12,270 bases of DNA from contig UZAE01001619.1 in assembly GCA_900617975.1 (NCBI GenBank), positions 1-12,270 on the forward strand. Reading direction: 5' to 3'. A model generated the notes under the pieces. It was not told where the DNA came from and searched no databases. It saw only the letters and a list, made by a program, of their open reading frames with translations. The translations under genes were made by a program, and so were the position numbers. Origin of the DNA: Rodentolepis nana (taxonomy: Eukaryota > Platyhelminthes > Cestoda > Cyclophyllidea > Hymenolepididae). Shown here one piece after another: positions 1 to 9,008 of the stretch. Numbering within the stretch: the first letter of the stretch is position 1; each line of letters begins with the position of its first letter.

Positions 1-135
1 GTTCCTCCCTCCCCCCTCTGTGAAGACTGAAGTCAACTAAAGGGCTAATGATAACTATCAAAACCCCTGCCATTTGATATAATAATAATATTGACCTGTT
101 ATAAATTGAAAAGGGAAACAGGACGTAAAACCCAC

Positions 136-1508
136 TTTCTTGTTGAATAAGTTGAAGTCTCTCTTCCGTGTGAGCCAAAAGAGAGTCAAATTCCAAAGAC
201 TTGATAGGAAGAGACGGAGGACGTTTAGATTGGGTCTCCTTGTCTCCTCGTCCCGTTACCAATTCCGAAACTGATGCAGTTTCCTTCTCTGTCCCTGTTG
301 CCGTAGACTCAGCCTGTGCATTTTCCAAATGGCATTTGAGTCGTTGATTATCAGACTCTAATGAGGCGATTTGATCCATAAGGTGTTGGGTTTCGTTATA
401 CCAGCTCTGTTGCATTAAATCTAGATCCTTACGGAAAATAAAAAAAGAACATTTTGACCAGGCTTATAGTACTGGCAACTCGACCAACTCCAAAAAACAA
501 CGAAAATTCGTCATTTTTAAGACTTGATGTACGAATTGTAAGTATTTTACCTGTTCAGAAATTCAGTCTTGCAGCTTTTTACATTTGTTAAAGAAAATCG
601 GAGAAACGATTAATTTTATGATCCTCTAAACCAAATGCTCAGAAATGAAAATCTTTTGTTGGCAAATTTATACTTTAAATACAATATACCAACTAAGATA
701 AACGTACATGGATACAAGAGTGAAATAGCACAATGAATATTAGCTTCTGATTCTAATCAATAAGCGATTTCAGGGGCTCAGAACACTTTTGATCGATGCT
801 CAATTTTATAATTTTTTAATGAGGGTCTGACAATAGATAAAAGTCAATACACTCCACTAAACATGAAAACTGTGATAAGTGATAAGTGCAAAAATAGTGA
901 TCTTCGTAAATGAACAGAAGAAGCTGATAAGTTAAAGGGTTTGATAACATTCGTAGTTGATGAAGGGTGGGGAAGTGAGCTTATAGGGACTCATTAAAAA
1001 ATTAATACAAGTAGAAATAGAATCCCACATTGACTCTAAAAAGAAACGAAACTAGAGAATTTTGCGTCTAACAAAATTTAAATAAAAAGAGAGAGGTTTT
1101 AAAAATAAATAAGTGCTTAGAAATGGTAAACTTTCAATATTTTGACCGATACATCTTCTAGTTTACAGGGGAAATAATACAAAACCAACGCCCAAGACCG
1201 AATCTTTCACATAGAGCAATAGAATTAAGATAAGGAAAAAACAATGCCAAAATTACCGTATTAAAATCCGGAAACTCATTTTTATTGCGTTCAGCTTTAA
1301 GTGCATCATTCTTTTCTTGTAGTTCTTCAATCAATTTTTCGGCATCTGACGAATGGTTGACACAAAACTCAAGTTCTTCAAGTGCACGAATAACCTTGAA
1401 CATCAGACCTTCGAAATCATCCGAGCCATATTGATCAATTAGGAGTTGTAGATCCTGGCCAATTATAGATGCCGCTGAATACACGTCGGTAGCGGTGCAT
1501 ATACTCAT
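136..1508 (-). CDS. RILP-like protein (RILPL1/2 type), 5' part, two coding exons visible
   Basis: The exons are 1508-1257 (84 codons, ending in phase 0 at ACG|GTAATT) and 427 to about 136, entered through a pyrimidine-rich acceptor ending CCGTAAG. Residues 8-47 form an RH1 domain: DVYSAASIIGQDLQLLIDQY, then GLMFKVIRALEELE. This is the pattern DVYDIAxxVG...IDQHG...LMPKVVRVLEILE of vertebrate RILPL1. Residues 55-76 are coiled coil. Exon 2 continues it with QQSWYNETQHLMDQIASLES, aligning to the WRGEAQDLLSQIAQLQEEN segment of RILPL1, followed by a Ser/Thr/Lys-rich linker. Family members are cytoplasmic adaptors: RH1 contacts motors such as myosin Va, and RH2 binds Rab GTPases (Rab7, Rab8/10 or Rab36, depending on the member). 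RH2 is not seen and should lie left of the window. The exon 2 donor is uncertain: GTGGGT after 136 is preferred, and GTCAAT after 96 is possible. The ATG at 1508 is preceded directly by an in-frame TAG, so the frame cannot extend further upstream within that exon. Family assignment is confident; which paralogue it is remains open. Confidence 0.8.
428..1256 (-). other. Intron of the RILP-like gene (829 bp)
   Basis: Read on the minus strand, the intron starts GTAATT just after 1257 and ends with a T-rich tract and CCGTAAG just before 427. Both flanking exons keep the same frame (phase 0). The interior is AT-rich, and I see no ORF, RNA gene or recognisable repeat beyond a short GTGATAA duplication near 873-886. 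Confidence 0.75.
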
Positions 1509-2033
1509 CTATAGAAGATTATAATTTGGTAATACTTAACTTTCGTGCTTATAAGCGATGAACCACATAATCAATATAATCGTGATTTCAAAATATTGGG
1601 AATGAAAATAAATCGGAATCAATACTACCTTGATACGCTTCAGGTATCATGAATATGGGCCGAACATTTATTGGCAAGACCTTGCAAATTAGTAAGATAA
1701 AATAAAATTAATATGTAAACCATAAAGCATTTATTTGAACAATGATTTTATTGAGATAAACGAAACAAATCGAACTTTTTATATTGAAAATATAAAATTC
1801 TCTTATAACTACGCCCCATCCAACCTGTTGGTAGGTAACCAAAATTAATAATTAGATTTGAAAAGCCCATCACCATTTAGTATGCTACTTTGCACGGAAT
1901 GATATATTTTGCCATCTACTTATCGAAATAATGGTGAATTAAATTTCATGATTCTCCCATTGGTTCTACCAGAAAAACTTTCAGCTTTGACCTACGTACA
2001 AAATCTCTCAAATTGCCGTTTTGTTGTATTGTA
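1509..2033. promoter_or_regulatory. Divergent intergenic region between RILP-like gene and NUDCD1
   Basis: These 525 bp separate two start codons facing away from each other, so the stretch must hold both 5' UTRs and probably both promoters. No canonical TATA box can be placed with confidence in such AT-rich DNA. An inverted CCAAT element (ATTGG, 1959-1963) lies about 70 bp before the NUDCD1 ATG. An acceptor-like CTTTCAG ends at 1984, 49 bp before that ATG, and TTCTATAG directly abuts the RILP-like ATG. Either could be a 5' UTR or spliced-leader acceptor. The bidirectional role is inferred from gene layout only. Confidence 0.4.
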
Positions 2034-5000
2034 ATGAATACCACCCTACATCCTAATAGGGATCTACTCGATCCGGAATTCCAATCATACAAGCTTTCTC
2101 TTCAAAAGGGTTTCATAATTACAACGTTAGATAATGACGGTATTCAAATCTATTTTTTATTTTACGTCGTTTTCATTCGCAGGGATTGATCTAAAATCCC
2201 TTCCGCAAGATAATTTTTCGAAGTTAAATATTTGCCTTTCTTCTCTACATAATTGTCTGTTTCAAGATAGACTTAACCCATGCCATCTTTACTATCGAAC
2301 TTCGACAGGAAAGGTGATTATTTTATTTTAATCTTTTTAATTATTCAGATCAAAGCCTTGGCAATTTCTTCACGAAAAGAAGCCTTTTCTAGTGGTGAAA
2401 CAGTTTTCACTATTCCGAGCGAGGAATATTCAGATTCATCCGTAATCTACAATACATCGCTTATTTGCTTGCGTGATTATGCATTGTTGTGTACTGGTTC
2501 GGATCATGTTTATTTGTTACATACTGGAGATAGATCGTCTGATGTTCTCTCATCATGGAAAGTCGTTTATGAGCAACAAGTTGATCTGCTTTCTAAATCC
2601 GGCTATCTTGTTGATGCCGTTACAACTCGTACGTGTGATGGCAAACTACAAATTGACTACATTCTCCTTTCCGTATACAAATCTGATGACGAAATGTCGA
2701 AAACTTATTTGGATTGGTTTACTATTTCCGGAACCGAGGAAACTTGGAGCCAAACAAGACACAGACGCCTTTGCTGCGTCACTTTTCCTGACCATGTGGC
2801 TTTTGAAGGACATGCTGAATCACTAACCGTTCGTTCTACCAAACCTCTTATTCCTCTTCTGGATACGTCTAATTCCGATATTAAACCACCTTCTGCTAAA
2901 CCTCAAACTTCTATTGAGACCATAAAATCTGAAGATAACAGCCAAGATGTTACTTTTACATGGATGCAATCCCTTCCTTCTCTATCGGAAGGAGATTGTA
3001 GCCTTATAAACATTCTCGTGAAGCTTAGCGATCAACACAAGATCAGTGACCCCAAATGTGGTGTTTATGTTGTCTGTAATCCATGCGAAGAAATTGAAGA
3101 GGATCTTAATTCATGCCGACTCGATCTTTCAATTAAAACTGATGCAGGTGATGTTAAGCTTTGTTCTGCTCGGTTGTTTGCTCCGGTAAAAGCTAGTGGT
3201 ACAATGTGGACTTATGATCGTGAGACGAATAGGTTAGCCGAAATCTACTTTACAAACCCATATCTACTAATACCATATAAGTAACAATTCCCATTTCACT
3301 CTCAGTATTGATATCACACTAGTTAAAGAAGAACCAGGTACCTGGCCTCATCTCCTTGCAAATCCTGATGAAGAAAAACGCCTTGGCTTAAAATATGATG
3401 AAGAATCTTTGCCCACCGTTTCTAACATTGTTACTGATGAACCGATGCAGAGCTGCTTCAATGTTGAACAATTGGAGGATGTTGACATGATCCATGACAA
3501 TGATGATGATGATTCGATATTGCAGCGCATCGACGGGACTACACTGAAAGCTGTTGTTAGAGTTAGTTTTATCAATTTTATTTCATTCCTTTTAGTTAGA
3601 ATTACACCTCTTAGCATGTGTTAATTTCTTATTAGGATTCGTGCCTTCCTGTTTAATAAAACAATATTGATCTAGTTTTTTTCTGATGCCAAAACTTAGT
3701 TTTTTACGGCTAATTTAAAACTTTGTCCATTTTAAGTAACCTTCCGCGTTTTTTAGAATATGTTATCTGTTACCCGTTTTCTTTTTATTTATTGAAAATG
3801 TAAAGACTGATTTTGTAAGGAATAAATATTTTCCTCGGTTTTGTTCTCTCATGTGGTCACTGCCCTGCTCGATTATCCTTTGTTGATTAAAAGCACATTT
3901 TGTGTAAAATTGTCACCATTCAAGCAAAATTGGGAGGAAGTTTGCAATTTTGTAATTCTTATTGACAAGTTAGATTTCGAGACTAACGTCCACCTCGAAT
4001 GAAGTGTATACTGCCTTTCTACTCTGCTAGAATCTTGGCTATTTCAAAGTGTGTGTACTTAAATAACGTAACCCATAAGTCCAGATTAATCGGCCAATTG
4101 GTAAGTACCAATCACTCTATACATGAGCTCATTCATAAAATTAGAGTCGATTTCTAAAGTTTGTGTTCTATTATGCTGTTCTCCGTTTCAAATGCTTTTC
4201 ACACCTTGAATTTTGGGAGGTTCTTAAGCATAACATCATCTTTTATTCTGTCCAATTTGTGGCATTTTCTCGTCGCTTTTGCATTTCAGTTAGTATTCAA
4301 CTGTTCTTTGATAACTTGATGTCATGTCTGAGTTTTATTGGTTATGGGACACTGTGGTTCCGGTAGTAAATACCAATTAATTATTATCTGTTTGCTGTCA
4401 TATTAAAACGAGAAAAGGCTACATTGTGTTGAGGGTAGATCGCTGAGTAATCATTGGTTTGCATATGCTCTTTCTTGTATTAAATTTCCTTTTCATCACT
4501 TGTCGAAAAAGCTTTATAATTCTTGTAGCGAGGCCCATCTATAGGGTTTTATTTACAAATCGTATAACAAGGGAGGAGTTTGTTAGCAGTGGCTTAGTGG
4601 CTATCGAGTAGGCTTGGCCCCTTTTACAATGCATGAGAATGACACCCATCGGTGGTCATCCAGTGTTTCTCGTAAGAGTTTTTCTGCTATACGTTTCTTC
4701 ACCCATGCCAGGTGTTTTGGTGTGAGGTGTTTTGCAGTTATTCTGTCAGTTTAAGGTACCAGTTGGCTTAGGAGATATATTACTTCTGATGTGACATAGT
4801 TTGTTGGTCTGGGCTTGCTGGGGAATTGAATCACAGCTGCAACGGTTCCTCTTCTCTAAAGTTTCTGAAAACTCTGCGAGTTTTTCATTCCTTAATTCAC
4901 ATTGGGCCAAAAGATAATCCTCTTTCCAATCAATTGCCTTAACGCGTGGAAGTTGGTAAGTCAAATCCAGCTACTCTTTGGCAGACGTTTTTTTATCGGA

Positions 5001-8000
5001 AAATCAATTTTCACTAGTCTCCTTTTTTAACTATTATTACCTAATATTGAGTATCAAACTAGTGTCCTCTGACCACACAGACACATAAACTGACCTATAT
5101 GACACTGACTAATGTTGTACTGCATTTTTTCTGCTCTTATTTTCAAGCTAATTTGAAAATTATAAACACGGTAGTCTGGTAAGGGAAAAACCATGTTGTA
5201 ATCTTTTATTTCATTCTGGAAGCTCATAGTTGTCCAATTTTGGCAATGTACGTAGTTAACTTTATGATATATAAATATTCCAAAGCTCAAATTTCATTAA
5301 TTGCTCCCTGAGTTTCTGGTTTATTTGTCGATCAATTGATTTAATTGGATGGTTGGATGGTGTACCCTAGAACTATGGTTAAGCAAATGAGAGTAGGATG
5401 GGCATTCTAAGCCAGGTGAAGCTCACCAAATAAACTCTAATCTAGACTTGGACGTTTGCATACTTCATTAGTAAGGCCACAAATACTCATACTTCCAAAA
5501 GTAGGAAGAATACTTGTGACTAAACGGCAGTTTTCAATAAAGGTTTACATACATGATGAATGATTGGTAGTCTGATTAGCCAATAATTGAAGAGAGTCCG
5601 CTTCTTCACAGATTGTCTTTTTCATATCAAGGTGTGTGTTCGCGGGAATCCCTTCGAATCGATAATAAAACACATGAAAGGAAAAAAATCTTTCTAGTTT
5701 TTTTATTATGCTTAAAATAGTCAATTGAACGTTTTAATAGCTACGTAGGAAATCATTAAATGCCTGGTTAGCAAATAACCTCGACAGTAGTGAGATTGCG
5801 TTCTCAGACCTAATAATCGGTGATCCAGTTCACGTAGCCACATAGATGAATCGAAGGTATTTCACTTGGCTTCATAACACCTTGTCCTACCTCGACAGAG
5901 GTGAATTATGTGAACTGTTGCATGCCTTTTTCCATGAAATCACCATGGAATGTTGGTGCGAAAATTCCTCTTCTGTGGTTTTTGTAATGTTACATATGAC
6001 TAACCGTAAGGTGTGTTTTACCTCTGAGTAATTGCCTTCTGTTGTGATTAATCCGAGTCAGCTCTATTTTCTGTGTTATGCAAGAGTCGGCATGAATCAT
6101 TATTCCATACACGTCATTCGCACACGAGTTCTCAACTCTCGTGCCTTTTTGCGTCTGTTTGAGGTTTTCATATGATAAACTCTTTTTTTTGCGGTAACAT
6201 TGTTTCGTGAAATCATCACAGTAATTTTGACAATCAAGAAGAACAAAAAACATTTCATTCAATTTCAATACACTTTGACTTTCTAAGTTGTATAGAATTG
6301 AGTGGTGTTGTCATTTGCCTTTTCAAAATAGACCACTTCTCAATTTTCCACTCTTATCAAGTACATTGAATCTGATTTACGCAATGTTTACAGTGTTACA
6401 ACAGAAATATCATATAAATTCACTGCCGTAGTGACAATGTGGTTAATATTCTTGTGTGCCATTTTCAATATCACAAGATTGAACCCCATCAACACGCACA
6501 CACTTTCAGTGAATAGCGATGATGTCCAAGAGTAGTGTAGTAGAATGTGAGTTCGTGCACCGAAGAGGCTCTAAAATGTTCAGCATAAGTACCAGAGGCC
6601 AATCCCCATTAAATATCAATTATTTGCGTCATTACAGGCTCGCCTTGGGTGAACTGCATTGATGTCTGCTGCGTTAAAATTGTTGTTGGTCTCAATTACT
6701 TGCTTAAATTGTATTAAAACACCAATATGTCGAAGTGACATATTTCACCACGGTATCAAATCAGTCGATGAGCGAGTTGTTAATACCATGAATGTAATTA
6801 TCACCCATGAAATTGGAACTTCAGAACACTATGCAGCAACTGTTTCCTTCAAGAATATGCACAACTCAAAGCATTAAGTATTCTCTTGCTTTTTGTTGCA
6901 TTTGTTCACATGCTTTCTCTTGATTGTGAGTGTTATTTCTTTTGCTTTACATGAGTACGTTGGAATGTGTCATCACAAGGAATGCTCCATTCATCCAACA
7001 TGGCCATTCCGTGGTAGTTGACGGCAATCATGGTTTTCTCTATTGATCAGTTATGATAGGTAAACTTTTTTTATTGGGTAGAAATTGCCCCATGAAAGGT
7101 GTAGTAAATGAATTACTGCTTATATCAGGAAGGTCTTAAGAGTGTTGCTGTAAGGGTTTCGTGACTTCCCTCATGATCATTTACAATTGATAATGTCGTG
7201 GGTTATATGAAGTGAGGGGGCTGATGTGAAGAGAACTTGCGAACACCTATGTAGTTGTTTTGCAGATATAATTTGAAATATATATGATATATAAATTCTA
7301 TTATATATTCGTACGTCATTCCCCGCAGCATTCTATTGTTGCTTAATTTTTAAAGGTAGGCAGGTGTAAATTGAATTAGTTATGTCTTTTCAAGAATGAA
7401 CGTTTTCGGTCACATTAGCACTTTCTTAATCCAGTTCACATTCTTCTGATTGCTCCCCCCCACACGTGCAAATTTAACATGAAGGTGCAATATCAGCCGT
7501 TGTAAACAACGGCTCAGCTACATTCTTCCACCCATGTCTCTTTCGACATACAGGATTGGACGTGTTCTTTGTCCTCGCCTTGTGCGTAAAAATACGTATT
7601 TGTCATTTTGTTAACGAGTTGTCTGTTAAAATTATGTCCAAGAGACCCCAAAACACAAAGCCCTTTCTTTACTCCTAATGAGTGCACTCAGTTACTCTCC
7701 CTGAGTGCAATTGCCAACCAATGACAGCTTTGAGATTGGGGTTTAGCCATCGCAGAGTTTACGGTTATCAACTTAATACTGTGAACATCGCATCTGTTTG
7801 TGGGAAACTCTAATGGCAGACCCCAATAAATTCAGTTCAGCACAAAATGAATGAATTATTTGTTAAAAGCACGGCCTTGTGTGAAATGATTCAAAAGACG
7901 TAATTAATTACTTTAAGAATTCTAAAATTGGGGGGGGGGGGCAGTTCACGATGGCTGCATTTTCCACAATTTGCATTTGTGCTAGCATGAAAAGCTCAAG

Positions 8001-8647
8001 CGATTTAGTTTTGCCTCTATCTCACTACAGTTCAACTTAAGTGCAAATACATTCTTGTCTTTTTTAGCTAAAGATGTCTGATGCATAAACTGGCATTATC
8101 TGTATGTTTTCTATAGGCTGAAATGTTCGGTCACCAGAAGCTCTATACAGCCCTTACTCGTACTGATTTCGACTCCCCTGATCTTTGTTCTCATATTCTC
8201 TGTACTCGCCACGACGTTGATGGTCTTCTTTGGGCTCCGGAGACCTCTTCGACATCCTGGTCTCACGTAGCAACTCTTCAAGCCTTCGGTTATGTTCTAG
8301 CCAGCAAGCAGAACCGTCGTTTTGTCGCTTCACCCCCTATTGACCTATCTCAGTTCCCCTGTACGCCACAATTCGTCGCTGTTTCGGACATCACTCGCCA
8401 TATCTATGTGTACTGGCAACCAGCAGCGAGTGCTCTCACCGAACTACGGCACAGAAAATCCGACGGGGACTCGAGCTCAAGTTCAACAGGGTCGAAGGTG
8501 GTTCACGTTGCCCGTCAACAGGTTGTTGCTCTGCCAGATAATGATGAGATAATTGGATTTGCTGCAGCTGCGGAACCCTATGCGTCGTGTGTTGTAGCGA
8601 CGAGACGGTCTCTGTTTCTAGTCTGTTTGGATGAAGGGGAGGAGTAG
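2034..8647 (+). CDS. NUDCD1: NudC domain-containing protein 1 homologue, complete, 5 exons, 643 aa
   Basis: Joined exons 2034-2139, 2183-2313, 2349-3232, 3282-3561 and 8117-8647 give 1932 nt in one frame with GT..AG introns. The ATG at 2034 is the first in frame after a TGA at 1935. The N-terminus (LLDPEFQSYKLSLQ, residues 11-24) matches LLDPRFEGYKLSLE of vertebrate NUDCD1. Residues about 60-260 carry the propeller-like region (WKVVYEQQ; LDWFTIS). The CS (p23/NudC) domain spans about 279-396, with FTW at 282-284, MW at 365-366 and GTWPHLL around 393-399. The C-terminal block has CTRHDVDGLLW (496-506), FGYVLASKQNRRF and YVYWQPAA, each with a close vertebrate counterpart. Across the exon 4/5 junction LKAVVR|AEMFGHQKLYTA aligns without gaps to the vertebrate protein, which supports the long intron. 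NudC-family proteins are Hsp90 co-chaperones, and NUDCD1 has been linked to the helicase DHX15. The protein is longer than the about 583-residue human one because of insertions in the CS domain, an Asp tract (448-451) and a Ser-rich loop in exon 5. Vertebrate comparisons are from memory. Confidence 0.93.
2140..2182 (+). other. NUDCD1 intron 1 (43 bp micro-intron)
   Basis: The donor is GACG|GTATTC and the acceptor is TTTCATTCGCAG after a T-rich tract. Phase 1: the split codon GGG (Gly36) is rebuilt from G at 2139 and GG at 2183-2184. Splicing connects the conserved LDPEFQSYKLSL exon to the conserved HLYYRTSTGK exon. Such tiny introns near gene 5' ends are typical of parasitic flatworms. Confidence 0.85.
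2314..2348 (+). other. NUDCD1 intron 2 (35 bp micro-intron)
   Basis: The donor is GGAAAG|GTGATT and the acceptor is TTTTTAATTATTCAG. Phase 0: STGK joins IKALAISS, matching the TLGR-IMNL continuity of vertebrate NUDCD1. Retention would place a TAA in the exon 2 frame at 2329-2331. At 35 bp it is close to the lower size limit for spliceosomal introns. Confidence 0.85.
3233..3281 (+). other. NUDCD1 intron 3 (49 bp micro-intron) with TACTAAT branch-like site
   Basis: The donor is AATAG|GTTAGC and the acceptor is CATATAAG. Phase 2: AG+T rebuilds Ser374. A TACTAAT element at 3265-3271, about 10 nt before the acceptor, resembles a branch-point consensus. The intron is open in frame, but the next codon in that frame is TAA (3282-3284), so retention would truncate the protein inside the CS domain just after the conserved MW. 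Confidence 0.8.
6425..6490 (+). repeat. Possible degenerate tRNA-derived (SINE-like) remnant
   Basis: TGACAATGTGG at 6432-6442 resembles the pol III A box (TGGCNNAGTGG) with two mismatches. GATTGAACCCC at 6477-6487 resembles the B box (GRTTCRANNCC) with one. The 34-nt gap between them is close to that in real tRNAs, and a CTTGTG/CACAAG pairing lies between. No intact cloverleaf is evident. In AT-rich DNA this could be coincidence. Confidence 0.2.
7266..7312. repeat. AT-rich low-complexity tract
   Basis: A run of TATA/ATAT motifs (for example AATATATATGATATATAAA) of about 45 bp inside the long intron. It is simple sequence with local self-complementarity and no other visible signal. Confidence 0.5.
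7495..7514. repeat. Near-perfect 20-bp palindrome, 9-bp arms
   Basis: The arms AGCCGTTGT (7495-7503) and ACAACGGCT (7506-7514) are exact reverse complements separated by AA. It is GC-richer than its surroundings and lies in the long NUDCD1 intron. It could be a protein-binding dyad, a cruciform-prone site or a transposon-end relic. Its function is unknown. Confidence 0.75.
7679..7708. repeat. Inverted repeat cluster of TGAGTGC
   Basis: TGAGTGCACTCA (7679-7690) is a perfect 12-bp palindrome. A third half-site, TGAGTGC, follows at 7702-7708, so GCACTCAG (7684-7691) and CTGAGTGC (7701-7708) can also form an 8-bp stem with a 9-nt loop. The two alternative pairings share the middle copy. It lies about 165 bp after the 7495-7514 palindrome. 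Confidence 0.7.
7930..7941. repeat. Homopolymer run of 12 G
   Basis: Twelve consecutive G in otherwise AT-rich intron sequence, about 175 bp before the last NUDCD1 exon. Its length is likely unstable and prone to sequencing error. Confidence 0.9.
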
Positions 8648-9008
8648 AACTCTTTTTCTTTCTTTTTCACCTTCTGTTAATACGAATCTTTTTTTAAATA
8701 GCCCCTCTTTGTAGTAACATATATGCATTACAAATTTTTGTCATTTTGAAAATTATTAAACAAAAAAATTGATCAATGAGATGTCGAGTTTTTCCTTTCT
8801 GTAAGCTAACGTACTATGCCATCGTCTTATATTATCCACGTAGATTTGAAATTATTGTTCAAAGCGGTATAGAACAGAGGGGACTTACTCTATTAAATCT
8901 ACAACGAAAGAGGAAGAAGGCGGAATATTTTTAATGAGGGAATGGATGGGATTTGACGTCTCTTTAATTAGTGAGCCAAAATTTAACTGAGTAGTGGAGT
9001 AAAATTAA
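8648..9008 (+). other. NUDCD1 3' UTR and downstream spacer
   Basis: The stretch begins with a pyrimidine-rich part (8651-8677) after the TAG stop and turns AT-rich. A likely polyadenylation signal is listed separately. After about 8800 nothing recognisable is seen; a purine-rich patch around 8905-8925 carries no supported gene. Confidence 0.55.
8755..8760 (+). terminator. Candidate polyadenylation signal ATTAAA for NUDCD1
   Basis: ATTAAA lies 108 nt after the stop codon and is followed 25-45 nt later by a T-rich element (GAGTTTTTCCTTTCTGT). This is the arrangement expected of a cleavage and polyadenylation site. In AT-rich DNA such hexamers also occur by chance. Confidence 0.45.

Larger units (their letters stand above)
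3562..8116 (+). other. NUDCD1 intron 4 (4555 bp), otherwise without a recognised gene
   Basis: The donor is GTTAGA|GTTAGT and the acceptor is TGTTTTCTATAG, both phase 0. It is about 100 times larger than the other three introns. The stretch is AT-rich, and I recognise no transposase, reverse transcriptase, rRNA or intact tRNA in it. Listed separately are a degenerate tRNA-like segment (6425-6490), inverted repeats (7495-7514, 7679-7708), a 12-G run (7930-7941) and an AT-only stretch. Short ORFs on both strands look mostly like noise. The two least noise-like (4746-4964 minus, 6662-6877 plus) are discussed as findings. Confidence 0.8.

Noticed and set aside
56..135. A 40-bp micro-intron (135-96) followed by more RILP-like coding sequence to about 56
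   Set aside because: GTGGGT..ATAACAG looks intron-like, but the frame that follows is Tyr-rich, stops within a dozen codons and does not resemble the RH2 region, so the next exon is more likely outside the window.
2473..2826. Plus-strand ORF in another frame inside NUDCD1 exon 3
   Set aside because: Lies in a different frame from the conserved NUDCD1 reading and has no family match.
3348..3617. Minus-strand ORF opposite NUDCD1 exon 4
   Set aside because: Shadow of the plus-strand coding exon, whose CS-domain end and LKAV junction are conserved.
4163..4366. Plus-strand ORF of 67 codons in the long intron
   Set aside because: Phe/Cys/Ser-rich translation of T-rich DNA with no splice context or known motif; typical chance ORF.
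4590..4600. Perfect pol III A-box match TGGCTTAGTGG suggesting a tRNA gene
   Set aside because: No acceptor stem, anticodon arm or B box at the required distance; the expected number of such matches by chance in this window is not negligible.
5054..5290. Minus-strand ORF of 78 codons
   Set aside because: No family resemblance and no supporting splice sites or context.
5990..6268. Minus-strand ORF of 92 codons in the long intron
   Set aside because: No recognisable domain and composition explained by AT-rich sequence. The CACGAG..CTCGTG inverted repeat inside it is short and imperfect.
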